DNA from: Candidatus Aminicenantota bacterium
GTDB taxonomy: Bacteria > Acidobacteriota > Aminicenantia > Aminicenantales > UBA8522
NCBI GenBank assembly: GCA_017886205.1
Contig: JAFNEO010000009.1
Span: forward strand, 97,730-161,729
DNA: 64,000 bases
Direction of reading: 5' to 3'
Both the position numbers and the translations under genes were made by a program. Below the pieces are notes generated by a model that was not told the DNA's origin, made no database searches, and saw only the letters and a program-made list of their open reading frames with translations. Within the stretch, counting starts at the first letter, position 1. Each line of letters begins with the position of its first letter. Of this stretch, positions 55,269-63,988 are shown piece by piece.

Positions 55269-56585
55269 TTATGTTCTTTTAAAGAACTCTCCGAACACTT
55301 CTAAGACATAATCGATCTGCGCTTTCCCGATTCCAGGAAAGAGGCCGATGAAAAAAGTATTGTTCATGATCAGGTCTGTATTCTTCAAATCACCGATTTG
55401 CCGTTTCTTGATGTCCAGGAAAGCCGGCTGTTTGATCAAGTTGCCGCAGAATAGGTTCCTTGTTTCTATGCCGTTTTGCTCCAGAAAAGATGTCAATTGA
55501 TTTCGAGAGAATCCAGCGTCCTCTTTGATCGTAAGCAAAAAGCCGAACCAGGACGGGTCACTGTGACTTGTTGCTTCGGGCATGATCATTTTGCTCTGAT
55601 AAGGAATCAGGCCGCTGTAAAGGTGGTCAAAATTCTCTTTTCTTCTCCGGATAAACCGTTCGAGCTTATCCAGTTGGGCTACCCCAATTGAAGCCTGCAT
55701 ATCAGTCATTTTCAGATTATATCCGACATGGGAGTAGATGTATTTATGGTCGTATCCTGGAGGGAGCGCTCCAAATTGCTGAGAGAATCGTTTCCCGCAA
55801 GTGTTGCTTTCTCCCGGATTGCAGTAACAGTCTCTTCCCCAGTCGCGAAATGACCTTGCGATCCTGGCCAATTCCTCATCATTCGTGACGACGCAACCCC
55901 CTTCACCCGTCGTGATGTGGTGGGCAGGATAGAAGGAAACGGTAGAGAGATGTCCGAAAGTCCCGGTCAGCCCTTCACGGTATTTACTTCCCAGGGAATC
56001 ACAATTGTCTTCGATAAGCCAGAGATCATGTTTTTTTACGAGCTCTAAAACGGCATCGACGTCGAATGGGTTTCCAAGGGTGTGCGCAAGGAAAATCGCC
56101 CTTGTCTTTGGGCCTATGGCCTCTTTCAATTGCCCAGGAATGGCATTATAAGTCCCTACTTTGACATCAACGAAAACAGGGACCAAACTATTTTGGACTA
56201 TTGGGGCAACAGTTGCTGGGAAACTTGCCGCTATTGTAATGACCTCATCACCCGGCTTGAGCCTTCGGTCTCCGAGCTTGGGAGAGGTCAGTGTACTTAG
56301 GGCTACGAGGTTCGCCGAAGAGCCGGAATTGACCAGAAGGGCGTCAGAGGAATTAAAGTAATGAGCCAGTCTCGACTCAAACTCCTCTGCGTATCTTCCT
56401 GAGGTCAGCCAGAAATCAAGGGAGGCGTCAACCAAGTTTGTGATCTCTTTTTCATCGAAGACACGGCCCGCATAACGGATTGGCGTTTTTCTTGGAATAA
56501 AGGGTTTTTCATGATACTTGTACTTATAGAGCTTTCCCACTAAGGCAAATATCTCCTGCCTGATCCTCTTTTCTTCCTTTGTCAT
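55269..56585 (-). CDS. rfbH: CDP-6-deoxy-4-keto-glucose 3-dehydrase (E1)
   Basis: A 438-residue PMP and [2Fe-2S] enzyme that removes the C3 hydroxyl. His222 (FYPAHHITTGEGG) replaces the PLP lysine, as required for the PMP form. The cluster ligands fit the exact E1 spacing C-X57-C-X1-C-X7-C: Cys195 (EDNCDS), Cys253 and Cys255 (RDCYC), Cys263 (NTCGKRF). All key residues are kept, so the enzyme should be active. It overlaps rfbG by 4 bp. Confidence 0.97.
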   Translation of the reverse strand: MTKEEKRIRQEIFALVGKLYKYKYHEKPFIPRKTPIRYAGRVFDEKEITNLVDASLDFWLTSGRYAEEFESRLAHYFNSSDALLVNSGSSANLVALSTLTSPKLGDRRLKPGDEVITIAASFPATVAPIVQNSLVPVFVDVKVGTYNAIPGQLKEAIGPKTRAIFLAHTLGNPFDVDAVLELVKKHDLWLIEDNCDSLGSKYREGLTGTFGHLSTVSFYPAHHITTGEGGCVVTNDEELARIARSFRDWGRDCYCNPGESNTCGKRFSQQFGALPPGYDHKYIYSHVGYNLKMTDMQASIGVAQLDKLERFIRRRKENFDHLYSGLIPYQSKMIMPEATSHSDPSWFGFLLTIKEDAGFSRNQLTSFLEQNGIETRNLFCGNLIKQPAFLDIKKRQIGDLKNTDLIMNNTFFIGLFPGIGKAQIDYVLEVFGEFFKRT

Positions 56586-57706
56586 CCGATTTGCATATTT
56601 CTCATGTATTCTTGGATCTGATTATTACAGAGCTCAGGGATATTCTTATTGGAATGAGCGGCTTTATACCATACGATCGTGTTGAGTACGGCCTCCTCGA
56701 TCCCGAGACAGGGTTTCCAGCCAAGCTCGAAATAGGCTTTATGGGTATCTAATGCCAAAAGGCCTGCTTCGTGCGGCTTGCTTTTTTCCCTCAAATGCTG
56801 CCATTTCCCTTCGCCCCAGAAATGGACGACCAATTCGACCAGCTTCTGGACAGAGACTATAGAGGATATATCAGGACCAAAATTCCATGCCCCGCTGTAC
56901 TTTTGAGGTGCAGTTGCCATATAAGCTCCCAGGAGTAGATATCCTCCGAGAGGCTCTAGCACATACTGCCACGGTCTTGTCGCCTGGGGGTTTCGGATTT
57001 CGATGGATTTTTTCTTTTCCAAAGCGCCTATGCAATCTGGGATGATTCTGTCCTTTGCCCAGTCTCCGCCGCCGATGACATTTCCGGCCCTAACCGAGGA
57101 AAGCGATTTGCCGTGAGACCGCCAACTCTTGGGATTAAAGAAGGAATTCCGCCAGGCTGCTGTTAAGATTTCGGAGCAGGCTTTGCTCGAGCTATAGGGA
57201 TCGTATCCTCCTAGCGCGTCCGTCTCCCGATATCCCCATATCCATTCTTTGTTCTCATAGCATTTGTCGCTCGTCACATTGATGATTACCCTGACCGATT
57301 CAGAGGCCCTGCAGTTCTCGAGGACATTGACTGTGCCACCGATATTAATGTCATAGGTCTCTTTAGGATTTTGATAACCTTCTCTAACAAGCGACTGCGC
57401 AGCCAAATGGAAAACAAATTCGGGCGAATACTTCTTGAAGACTCTTTGCAGTTTGCTGTGATCGCGGATATCTCCCCTGATGTCGATCATCGATCGCGAG
57501 AGATGAGATTGAACGAAATTGTCCCTTTGAGTATAGGGATCGAGGGCATAGCCTATGACTTCGGCTCCAAGCTCTTTCAACCAAAAAGACAGCCAGGACC
57601 CTTTAAAGCCCGTGTGCCCGGTGACCATAATACGCTTGTTTTTATAGCACCTCCTCAGGGTGGTTTCGGCTTTGCTCATTTTATTGCCGGATTTCCCAAG
57701 GCGCAT
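56582..57706 (-). CDS. rfbG: CDP-glucose 4,6-dehydratase
   Basis: A 374-residue SDR with the RfbG-type N-terminus IMVTGHTGFKGSWLSFWLKE, then FHLAAQSLVREGYQNPKETY, TSDKCYENKEWIWGYRE and DPYSSSKACSE. It turns CDP-glucose into CDP-4-keto-6-deoxyglucose, the substrate of RfbH. Two starts are possible, ATG 57706 and ATG 57679; neither has a perfect SD, though AAAGG lies just before the first. It is the first CDP-sugar gene in the transcript. Confidence 0.96.
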   Translation of the reverse strand: MRLGKSGNKMSKAETTLRRCYKNKRIMVTGHTGFKGSWLSFWLKELGAEVIGYALDPYTQRDNFVQSHLSRSMIDIRGDIRDHSKLQRVFKKYSPEFVFHLAAQSLVREGYQNPKETYDINIGGTVNVLENCRASESVRVIINVTSDKCYENKEWIWGYRETDALGGYDPYSSSKACSEILTAAWRNSFFNPKSWRSHGKSLSSVRAGNVIGGGDWAKDRIIPDCIGALEKKKSIEIRNPQATRPWQYVLEPLGGYLLLGAYMATAPQKYSGAWNFGPDISSIVSVQKLVELVVHFWGEGKWQHLREKSKPHEAGLLALDTHKAYFELGWKPCLGIEEAVLNTIVWYKAAHSNKNIPELCNNQIQEYMRNMQIG

Positions 57707-57751
57707 TACCTTTATTCCGCAAGTCTAGGTACAACCCCATTCCCTCTGAGG

Positions 57752-58870
57752 TCAATTTTTCTCTTTTGTCACTTCTAGCTTTTTATTATTTGTGATCCTT
57801 TGTTTTTCAACGTACTCGAGCAAAAAAGCCAGCATCGTGAATGCAAATGCTCCTAACATGCCTGCGATCAGGACGTTCCTTTTTTTTCTGGGCGATACAG
57901 GATAAAGAGACGATGTCGGCTCCTTGACAAGCTGAGCATAGTCTATCCGTGCTTTTTTATCGTTGAGAAGACTGATCTGATTTTTTGACTCTTCCATTTC
58001 ATTTTTCAGCTTTTCGATATCTGTATTGAATTGCCTAATTTCTTCTTGGCCTTCTTTAATGGCTAATCTTAAATTTTCCTGGGTAATCTCCTCTGCGCTT
58101 AATCTTTCCTCAAGCGTGTTGTAATAGCGCAAATTTTGCTGGACTTCGTTAGAGTATAGGAGAAGGCTGATAGCCTCCATCCCTTCTTTTTTCCCTTCGA
58201 GGGATTCTCGCTGTTGCTTCTCTATTTCCTCTGTTCTTTTCTTTACTGATTTCATCTCTTCGGTGATACTGCTGAACCTCTGTTCTGAAATTTTCAGCTT
58301 GTTCTCTGCCGACAAAATCTGTTGCTTAGTCTTGGACTTTTCGATTTCTTTGGATTGGATGTTGAGTTCTTTATTCTTTATCTCTCTCTCATTAGTAGTT
58401 ATCTTGCTGTCGATGGCTTTGACTTCGACATTGATTTTTTTGTCTAGCTGCGTCCTGAGAATGTCGAACAGTTTCTGGAGAATAGATTTAGCCCGGGCGA
58501 CGTCTTTATCCCTGATGATGACCCGGACAAGTTTTGTATCTCGAAGATTCTGGGCACTTATCTTGGGAAATTGTCTTAGGTTCAGGTTGAGTTCTGAGGC
58601 GATCAGGGAATTAAAAGAATTCTGGTTAATCTGCCCGGCAATTTGTCTCGGGTCTGCCACGAAAACCTCTTCGAATTGACCCTGTTCGGTTTGGACAAAG
58701 AATTTGCTCGGCTGGAGAATAGCGTCCACCTCCCATTTCGGAGGTATAAGGAAGCTCACTATACCGGCTGCAACGGCGAGGAAAAAGGCAGGAATGATGA
58801 TGAGCCATTTCCTCTTCCAGATGACATTGAGTATGTCTATCAATTGGATTTCGTTTTCGTATGCGTCCAT
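57752..58870 (-). CDS. Wzz/GumC-type chain-length regulator
   Basis: A 372-residue inner-membrane protein with two transmembrane helices (KWLIIIPAFFLAVAAGIVSF near residue 20 and VLIAGMLGAFAFTMLAFLLE near the end) and a periplasmic coiled coil between them (long Glu/Lys/Ile-rich stretch). No C-terminal tyrosine kinase domain is present. I start at ATG 58870 because AGAGG lies 5 nt before it and because it gives MDAYENEIQLIDILNVIWKR, the usual cytoplasmic N-terminus. It sets the length of the polysaccharide made by the Wzy-type polymerase. Confidence 0.9.
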   Translation of the reverse strand: MDAYENEIQLIDILNVIWKRKWLIIIPAFFLAVAAGIVSFLIPPKWEVDAILQPSKFFVQTEQGQFEEVFVADPRQIAGQINQNSFNSLIASELNLNLRQFPKISAQNLRDTKLVRVIIRDKDVARAKSILQKLFDILRTQLDKKINVEVKAIDSKITTNEREIKNKELNIQSKEIEKSKTKQQILSAENKLKISEQRFSSITEEMKSVKKRTEEIEKQQRESLEGKKEGMEAISLLLYSNEVQQNLRYYNTLEERLSAEEITQENLRLAIKEGQEEIRQFNTDIEKLKNEMEESKNQISLLNDKKARIDYAQLVKEPTSSLYPVSPRKKRNVLIAGMLGAFAFTMLAFLLEYVEKQRITNNKKLEVTKEKN

Positions 58871-58901
58871 GGGTACCTCTTTATCATATTTGATGGTTAT
58901 T

Positions 58902-59789
58902 CTATATCTTGAATTCTCCAGTATCAATCCACTCCTTCTTCAGGACTGACCAAAAGTCCTCGGCCAGCCCCCTCATGATATACTCATACGGCAGCCACCC
59001 ATAACCCTCCTCTCCCCAGTCTTTTCCCCAGGAGTTCCGGATCAGCAGAGCTCCAGAGGTCTCCTCTTCGCTATGCTCGTTCTTGATGTTCATCTTATCA
59101 TCATATCCGACCGCAACGACTGCGTGGCCGCCTTCGATTTTATCCCGAAGGGAAGGAAACGGAATCCTGCCCGTATCATTTGCCTGTTCGATCGAGCTGT
59201 AGACCGTGAACCCGAACATGGCTGGATGGCCCGCGGTGAGGTAATTCTTCACCCTATTCAGAACGGCGTCGGGCTCCGCCGAGGGCGGATCGTGCCGGTA
59301 ATACTTGAGTGTCTTGTAGTTCTGGGCAAAAGAATAGCAGAAAGCAGGGGGTTCATTATCGAAGTTTTGCAGGCCGTCCGTATAAGGCCAGTATTCTTCA
59401 GGCGGCACGCCGAAAAGAACCATGGCGCCGATCGTGCTCCTGAGGTAGGCACCTGTATCCCCTCTCATTTTCATCAGATTTCGCGTCACTTTGTAGAGAA
59501 ACAGCCGTGAGGCATCGATGTGCCGGCCGTGGGATTTCCTCTCATAGTATTCGATAACTGCGACCCCTGCATGCGCCGTGCACGAGCCGAGTGGGCCTTG
59601 GTCTTCTACGGATGAGCACCATTCCCGCAGGTCAAATGAAGCGGGAAGAGATTTGGCCTGTCGCGGCTTTTTTATGGAAATTCCCGGAGGTAGTCCTGTC
59701 GGCTTCAGGATCTCCCTGACTTCTTCTGTCTCTTCGGTATAATCTCTGAAATCAGGGTAATCCGGGATCCACCCCATGGCGTGTTTCAT
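58902..59789 (-). CDS. Papain-like C1 cysteine protease
   Basis: A 295-residue peptidase with a full C1A catalytic set: Gln64 and Cys70 (EDQGPLGSCTAHA), His222 (EGGHAVVAVGYDD) and Asn252 (LIRNSWGKDWGEEGYGWLPY). The N-terminal 50 residues (GWIPDYPDFRDYTEE) resemble a short pro-like segment; no signal peptide or anchor is visible. Start ATG 59789, with a TTG two codons earlier. It is the promoter-proximal gene of the polysaccharide locus, 31 bp before Wzz. Its substrate and place of action are unknown. Confidence 0.9.
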   Translation of the reverse strand: MKHAMGWIPDYPDFRDYTEETEEVREILKPTGLPPGISIKKPRQAKSLPASFDLREWCSSVEDQGPLGSCTAHAGVAVIEYYERKSHGRHIDASRLFLYKVTRNLMKMRGDTGAYLRSTIGAMVLFGVPPEEYWPYTDGLQNFDNEPPAFCYSFAQNYKTLKYYRHDPPSAEPDAVLNRVKNYLTAGHPAMFGFTVYSSIEQANDTGRIPFPSLRDKIEGGHAVVAVGYDDKMNIKNEHSEEETSGALLIRNSWGKDWGEEGYGWLPYEYIMRGLAEDFWSVLKKEWIDTGEFKI

Positions 59790-59986
59790 GGCCAAACCTA
59801 CTTTCCTAACCTAAAGGATTTGAATAATTCAGGCTGAAAATTAAACAAGCTACCGCCCTTCCAATACAAGCCGTGCTCTAAACAATTGTCCGGCCCTATA
59901 TTGTCAGTGCCAAGGTTTTCTGCATAAGGACTAGCTAAATGATTTTATTTTTTCTCGCCGGGCATGTCAAGATGACGAAAGCGGCC

Positions 59987-60015
59987 TTGATTATCTCGGG
60001 GCGGTTGTGTTAAAT
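59987..60015 (+). promoter_or_regulatory. Promoter of lptD
   Basis: TTGATT (59987-59992), a 17-bp spacer and TTAAAT (60010-60015). The -10 ends 8 bp before ATG 60024 and no SD lies in between, so the lptD mRNA is probably leaderless. The remaining 190 bp of the divergent 59790-60023 spacer show no gene. Confidence 0.5.
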
Positions 60016-60023
60016 TCCTCTTA

Positions 60024-62276
60024 ATGCTTGAAGAGAAAAGGGGAAAGATCCTGCAGCGTGTTCTCATTTTGCCTGCCTTTTTTGCTAGCTTTTTGTTCGC
60101 TTTAGATACGTGGTTGTGTTTTTCCGCAGAAAAACCGAAGTCGCAGCCTCAACAGCAGGGGCCTTCTCAGCCGGAGATAGAACGTCAGGCCACCGCGCCC
60201 TCCCAAGAGAGAGCTTCCGGCATGGAATCCCCGATTATCGTCCTGGCCCGCAATTGGGAAAAACGGGAAGACTGGATCTTCGCCCAGGGCGATGTCGAGG
60301 TCAACTACAAGGACCTCAAGCTGTTCGCCGACCAAGTCGAGGTCAACACCAAGACCAAGGATGTCATCGCCGTCGGAAACGTGGTCATCCAATCGCCCAA
60401 TCAGGTCATCAGCGCCGAAAAAGCCTTTTTCAACATGGACAGTCGTGAGCACAAGCTCGAGCGGGCATACGGGATGATCCAGCCCAACATCTTCTATCAG
60501 TCGGAAACGATTGACGGCAAGGATCAGCGCACCTTCAGCCTGACCAAGGCGCGTCTGACCTCCTGCACCCAGCCGACGCCCCGCTGGAACTTCTCCTGTT
60601 CCCGGGCCAATTTCAAGAGGGACGACTATATCGAGATGTGGAACTCGGTCTTCCGCATCAAGAAGATCCCGATTTTCTATATGCCCTATTTCCGTTATCC
60701 TCTTGGCAGGGAGCGTTCGACCGGCTTCCTGATGCCGCAGATCGGCTATGCCGGGGTCAAGGGCTTCGTCTTCAGCGAGAGCTTCTACTGGGCCATGGCT
60801 AGGAACATGGATGCCACCTTCGACCTCGATTACTACTCCAGCAAAGGGCTCGGAGGGGGCCTGGAATACCGTTACCTGTTTGGAGACGGGACGGGCGGCG
60901 AAGCCCGGCTTTATTATTTCCTCTTCAAGCGTGGGGCCGACGAGACAAAACCCCCGAACGCCTACGTCCTCCGGCTCAATCACAACCAGCCCCTGCCCGC
61001 GGGGTTCCGCCTGGTGGCCAACGTCGACTACCAGACCTCTTTCGACTTCCTCCGGGAGTTCGACAACAACTTCAAACGGGCCTCGATCTCCAACTACCGC
61101 TCGGAGGCCTACGTCTCCCGGTCCTGGTCTTACTACGGCTTTAGCTTGAGGGCCTCGCGGTTTGAGACCTTTTTCCAGAGCATCGCCAACTCCATCATCA
61201 CCTACTACCTGCCCCAGGCCACCCTGAATTCCTTCAAGAGAAAGCTCTTCTCGCCCCTCTATTTTTCCTTTAATTCGTCTTTCATAAGCTGGAAGTATGG
61301 CTGGCGGACCGAGTTCGACAACGGCCAGGAAAAGCACTACGACAGCGTCAGCTTCAACCCGCAGCTCAGCCTGCCCTTCTCCAGTATCCCCTGGCTGACC
61401 ATCGATTCCTCTCTGACCACGAACTTGGTTTATTATGCCCAATCCTATGCCCCCAACACCCGGAGTATAATCAGCGAGCCGATCTTCAACTCCAACTATG
61501 TTGTCGGCGTCGAATGGACAGGACCCGTTTTCTACAGGATTTTCCAGAGCGCCGGCGGGGAGACAAAGGTCAAGCACCTCATCGAGCCCTTCGTCAACTA
61601 CCGCTATGACAGCCCGGTCAACGACCCCGACCGGATCATCACGTCCCATGGCTTCTTCCGCTATCACCAGTTGACCTACGGTCTGACCAACCGCATCCTG
61701 GTAAAGAAAGACATGCCGCTGGAGGTCTTAACCTGGGGGGTAAGCCAGACCTATTATCTCTCGCCCGAAGATAGCCCTCAGAGTTTCTATAAATGGGAGG
61801 GCGAGGTCCCCGATCGTTCCGATATCTCAAGCTATATGCGGTTCTATCCTGGGCGCAAGTACAGCCTCGACGCCTCGACGGGATACAACACCTATTCCCG
61901 GGCCATTTCTTACCTCCGGCTCGGGGCCAGCATCAATTCCTACGCCGACCCTTTTTTTCTCTCGGTGAGTTGGTATCGGAGCATGAATCCTTGGCATCGG
62001 GACGTCCTCTTCAACCGACAGCAGATCGGCGTCGTCAGCCGGTTCGAGATCCCGCGGCTCCAGCTCGAAGCCCTGGGCGAGTTCGACTACAACATCCTGG
62101 AGCGGAAAATGCTTTACTCCGGGATTTCCCTGGTCTATCATTACCAGTGCCTTGATTTCAAGGCGGACGTTCGCATCTTCTATTACCGCGCGACTCCCGA
62201 AGTCCAGTACCGGGTGTCGATCGGGCTGGGCAACATCGGCAAGACGACCGATTTCATGGGAGGACTCAGCCTTTAA
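60024..62276 (+). CDS. lptD: LPS assembly outer-membrane protein LptD
   Basis: A 750-residue outer-membrane beta-barrel that places LPS on the cell surface. It has an N-terminal signal (VLILPAFFASFLFALDTWLC), a Gln/Pro-rich linker, a LptA-like OstA jellyroll (DWIFAQGDVEVNYKDLKLFA through NQVISAEKAFF) and a barrel of alternating aromatic strands (IPIFYMPYFRYPLGRERSTG onward). Two jellyroll-proximal Cys (SCTQPTPRWNFSCS) may form a disulfide. It is divergent from the polysaccharide locus and has a promoter very close to ATG. Confidence 0.95.
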   Translation: MLEEKRGKILQRVLILPAFFASFLFALDTWLCFSAEKPKSQPQQQGPSQPEIERQATAPSQERASGMESPIIVLARNWEKREDWIFAQGDVEVNYKDLKLFADQVEVNTKTKDVIAVGNVVIQSPNQVISAEKAFFNMDSREHKLERAYGMIQPNIFYQSETIDGKDQRTFSLTKARLTSCTQPTPRWNFSCSRANFKRDDYIEMWNSVFRIKKIPIFYMPYFRYPLGRERSTGFLMPQIGYAGVKGFVFSESFYWAMARNMDATFDLDYYSSKGLGGGLEYRYLFGDGTGGEARLYYFLFKRGADETKPPNAYVLRLNHNQPLPAGFRLVANVDYQTSFDFLREFDNNFKRASISNYRSEAYVSRSWSYYGFSLRASRFETFFQSIANSIITYYLPQATLNSFKRKLFSPLYFSFNSSFISWKYGWRTEFDNGQEKHYDSVSFNPQLSLPFSSIPWLTIDSSLTTNLVYYAQSYAPNTRSIISEPIFNSNYVVGVEWTGPVFYRIFQSAGGETKVKHLIEPFVNYRYDSPVNDPDRIITSHGFFRYHQLTYGLTNRILVKKDMPLEVLTWGVSQTYYLSPEDSPQSFYKWEGEVPDRSDISSYMRFYPGRKYSLDASTGYNTYSRAISYLRLGASINSYADPFFLSVSWYRSMNPWHRDVLFNRQQIGVVSRFEIPRLQLEALGEFDYNILERKMLYSGISLVYHYQCLDFKADVRIFYYRATPEVQYRVSIGLGNIGKTTDFMGGLSL

Positions 62277-62322
62277 AAGGAAAAAAATGATTGCGTTTTT
62301 ATCAAATGGATAGAATGGAGCG

Positions 62323-63396
62323 ATGATGAAAGGTTTAATTCTCAGCGGCGGCAAGGGAACACGGCTCCGTCCCCTGACCTTCACCCAGGCCAAGCAGCTG
62401 GTCCCGGTGGCCAATAAGCCGGTCCTCTTCTACGGGATCGAGGCCCTCGTAGGCGCCGGGATCCGGGAGATCGGCATCATCGTCGGCGATACCAGGACCG
62501 AGATCCGGGGAGCGGTAGGTGACGGGAGGCGCTGGGGGGACGACGTCCGGATCACCTACATCGAACAGCCGGAGCCCCTCGGGCTGGCCCATGCGGTCCT
62601 GATCGCAGAGGAATTCCTGGGACGGGAGCCGTTCGTCATGTACCTCGGCGACAACATCCTGAAGAGCGGAATCGTCTCCCTGGTCGACAGTTTCAGAGAA
62701 CGGAAGCCCAACGCCCTGATCCTCCTGACCCCTGTTCCTAACCCCCAGATATTCGGCGTGGCCGAGCTCGAGAACGGTAAGGTCGTCCGGCTGGTGGAGA
62801 AGCCCAGGGAGCCGAAGAGCAATTTGGCCCTGGTCGGCGTCTACATGTTCGATTCCCACATCTTCGAAGCGGTCAGGGCGATCAAGCCCTCATGGCGGAA
62901 CGAGCTCGAGATCACCGACGCCATCCAGTTTCTCGTCGACCATGGCTATGAGGTTCAGCCCCACCTGGTTGCGGGCTGGTGGAAGGATACGGGGAAGATC
63001 GAGGACATCCTCGAGGCCAACCGGCTCATCCTCGAGACCATCAGCGGGTTGGTCGAGGGAGCGGTGGACGAAGCCACGCGGGTCAGCGGCGAGGTGATAA
63101 TCGAGAAGGGCGCCTCGGTGCGGTCGAGCACCATCCGCGGCCCGGCCATCATCGGCGCCGGGACCGAGATCGCCGATTCTTACATCGGCCCGTTCACCTC
63201 CATCCAGAAGAACTGCCGGATCGTCAAGACCGAGATCGAGCACAGCATTGTCCTCGAGGGCAGCGAGATCGTTGATGTCGGGAGTCGGATCGACGAAAGC
63301 CTGATCGGCCGCGAAGTGCGCATCTATAAATGCCCGCCCAAACCCCTGGCCTACCGATTCATGGTCGGGGACAAAAGCGAGATCGGGTTGAAATAA
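62323..63396 (+). CDS. Long-form glucose-1-phosphate thymidylyltransferase-like enzyme
   Basis: A 357-residue sugar nucleotidyltransferase: GLILSGGKGTRLRPLTFTQA, then MYLGDNILKSGIV and WWKDTGKIEDILEANRLILE. The C-terminal third is a left-handed beta helix (VSGEVIIEKGASVRSSTIRG, IIGAGTEIADSYIGPFTSIQ). This layout is that of the archaeal/bacterial long RmlA, giving dTDP- (or UDP-) glucose. ATG 62323 or 62326 is the start. An RmlC-like gene follows by 10 bp; rmlB/rmlD are not in view. Confidence 0.9.
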   Translation: MMKGLILSGGKGTRLRPLTFTQAKQLVPVANKPVLFYGIEALVGAGIREIGIIVGDTRTEIRGAVGDGRRWGDDVRITYIEQPEPLGLAHAVLIAEEFLGREPFVMYLGDNILKSGIVSLVDSFRERKPNALILLTPVPNPQIFGVAELENGKVVRLVEKPREPKSNLALVGVYMFDSHIFEAVRAIKPSWRNELEITDAIQFLVDHGYEVQPHLVAGWWKDTGKIEDILEANRLILETISGLVEGAVDEATRVSGEVIIEKGASVRSSTIRGPAIIGAGTEIADSYIGPFTSIQKNCRIVKTEIEHSIVLEGSEIVDVGSRIDESLIGREVRIYKCPPKPLAYRFMVGDKSEIGLK

Positions 63397-63406
63397 GGAG
63401 CGGCGA

Positions 63407-63862
63407 ATGATTGATGGCGTTAAAATCAAGAAGCTGAAGGTCATCCCCGACGAACGCGGACGGCTGATGGAGATCCTCCGCCGGGACGACGATCTCTTCC
63501 AGAAGTTCGGCCAGGTGTACATGACGACGACCTACCCGGGGGTAGTCAAGGCGTGGCACAAGCACGCGAAGCAGGCCGACAACATCGCCTGTGTCGCCGG
63601 GATGATCAGGATGGCCCTCTATGACGGCCGTCCCGGTTCGCCGACGCATAAGCAGGTCAACGAGTTCTATCTCGGCGTCCACAACCCGGTGCTCGTCCAG
63701 GTGCCGGCGGGAATCTACCACGGTTGGACGTGTGTCAGCCAGGAGGAGGCGGTAATCGTCAACATTCCGACCGAAGCATACGACTATGGGACGCCCGACG
63801 AACAGCGCCTCGACCCCCATGACAACGACATACCTTATATCTGGAGACGGAAGGACGGCTAA
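63407..63862 (+). CDS. RmlC-family dTDP-sugar epimerase-like cupin
   Basis: A 151-residue cupin: KLKVIPDERGRLMEILRRDD, VKAWHKHAKQADNIACVAG and VQVPAGIYHGWTCVSQEEA. The AWHKH His matches the catalytic base of RmlC, but the protein is about 30 residues shorter than RmlC. It could be a 3,5-epimerase or a related isomerase. GGAG lies before ATG 63407. It forms a pair with the nucleotidyltransferase. Confidence 0.88.
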   Translation: MIDGVKIKKLKVIPDERGRLMEILRRDDDLFQKFGQVYMTTTYPGVVKAWHKHAKQADNIACVAGMIRMALYDGRPGSPTHKQVNEFYLGVHNPVLVQVPAGIYHGWTCVSQEEAVIVNIPTEAYDYGTPDEQRLDPHDNDIPYIWRRKDG

Positions 63863-63931
63863 TGCGTACGCAATTAATTTCTCATGGCCCTGCGGGACAC
63901 CCGCGAACGATGAAAATCCCCCTCCTCCCGA

Positions 63932-63988
63932 CCTCCTCCCACAGGGGGAGGAGGATGTGTTGCCCATCGGTTTCCACCCCCCTGGTGG
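63932..63988. repeat. GC-rich inverted repeats at the right end
   Basis: CCTCCTCCC (63932-63940) pairs with GGGAGGAGG (63946-63954), and CCACC (63974-63978) with GGTGG (63984-63988). A third CCTCCTCCC-like block lies at about 63921-63929. The 138 bp after the RmlC-like gene contain no start with an SD and no gene I can support; they look like a dispersed noncoding repeat. Confidence 0.45.

Noticed and set aside
60102..61667. 521-codon minus-strand frame opposite lptD
   Set aside because: Low-complexity Gly/Glu/Asp/Val composition; lptD on the plus strand has signal, jellyroll and barrel features.
63919..63988. CRISPR-like array at the right edge
   Set aside because: Repeats are short, imperfect and in inverted order without regular unique spacers.
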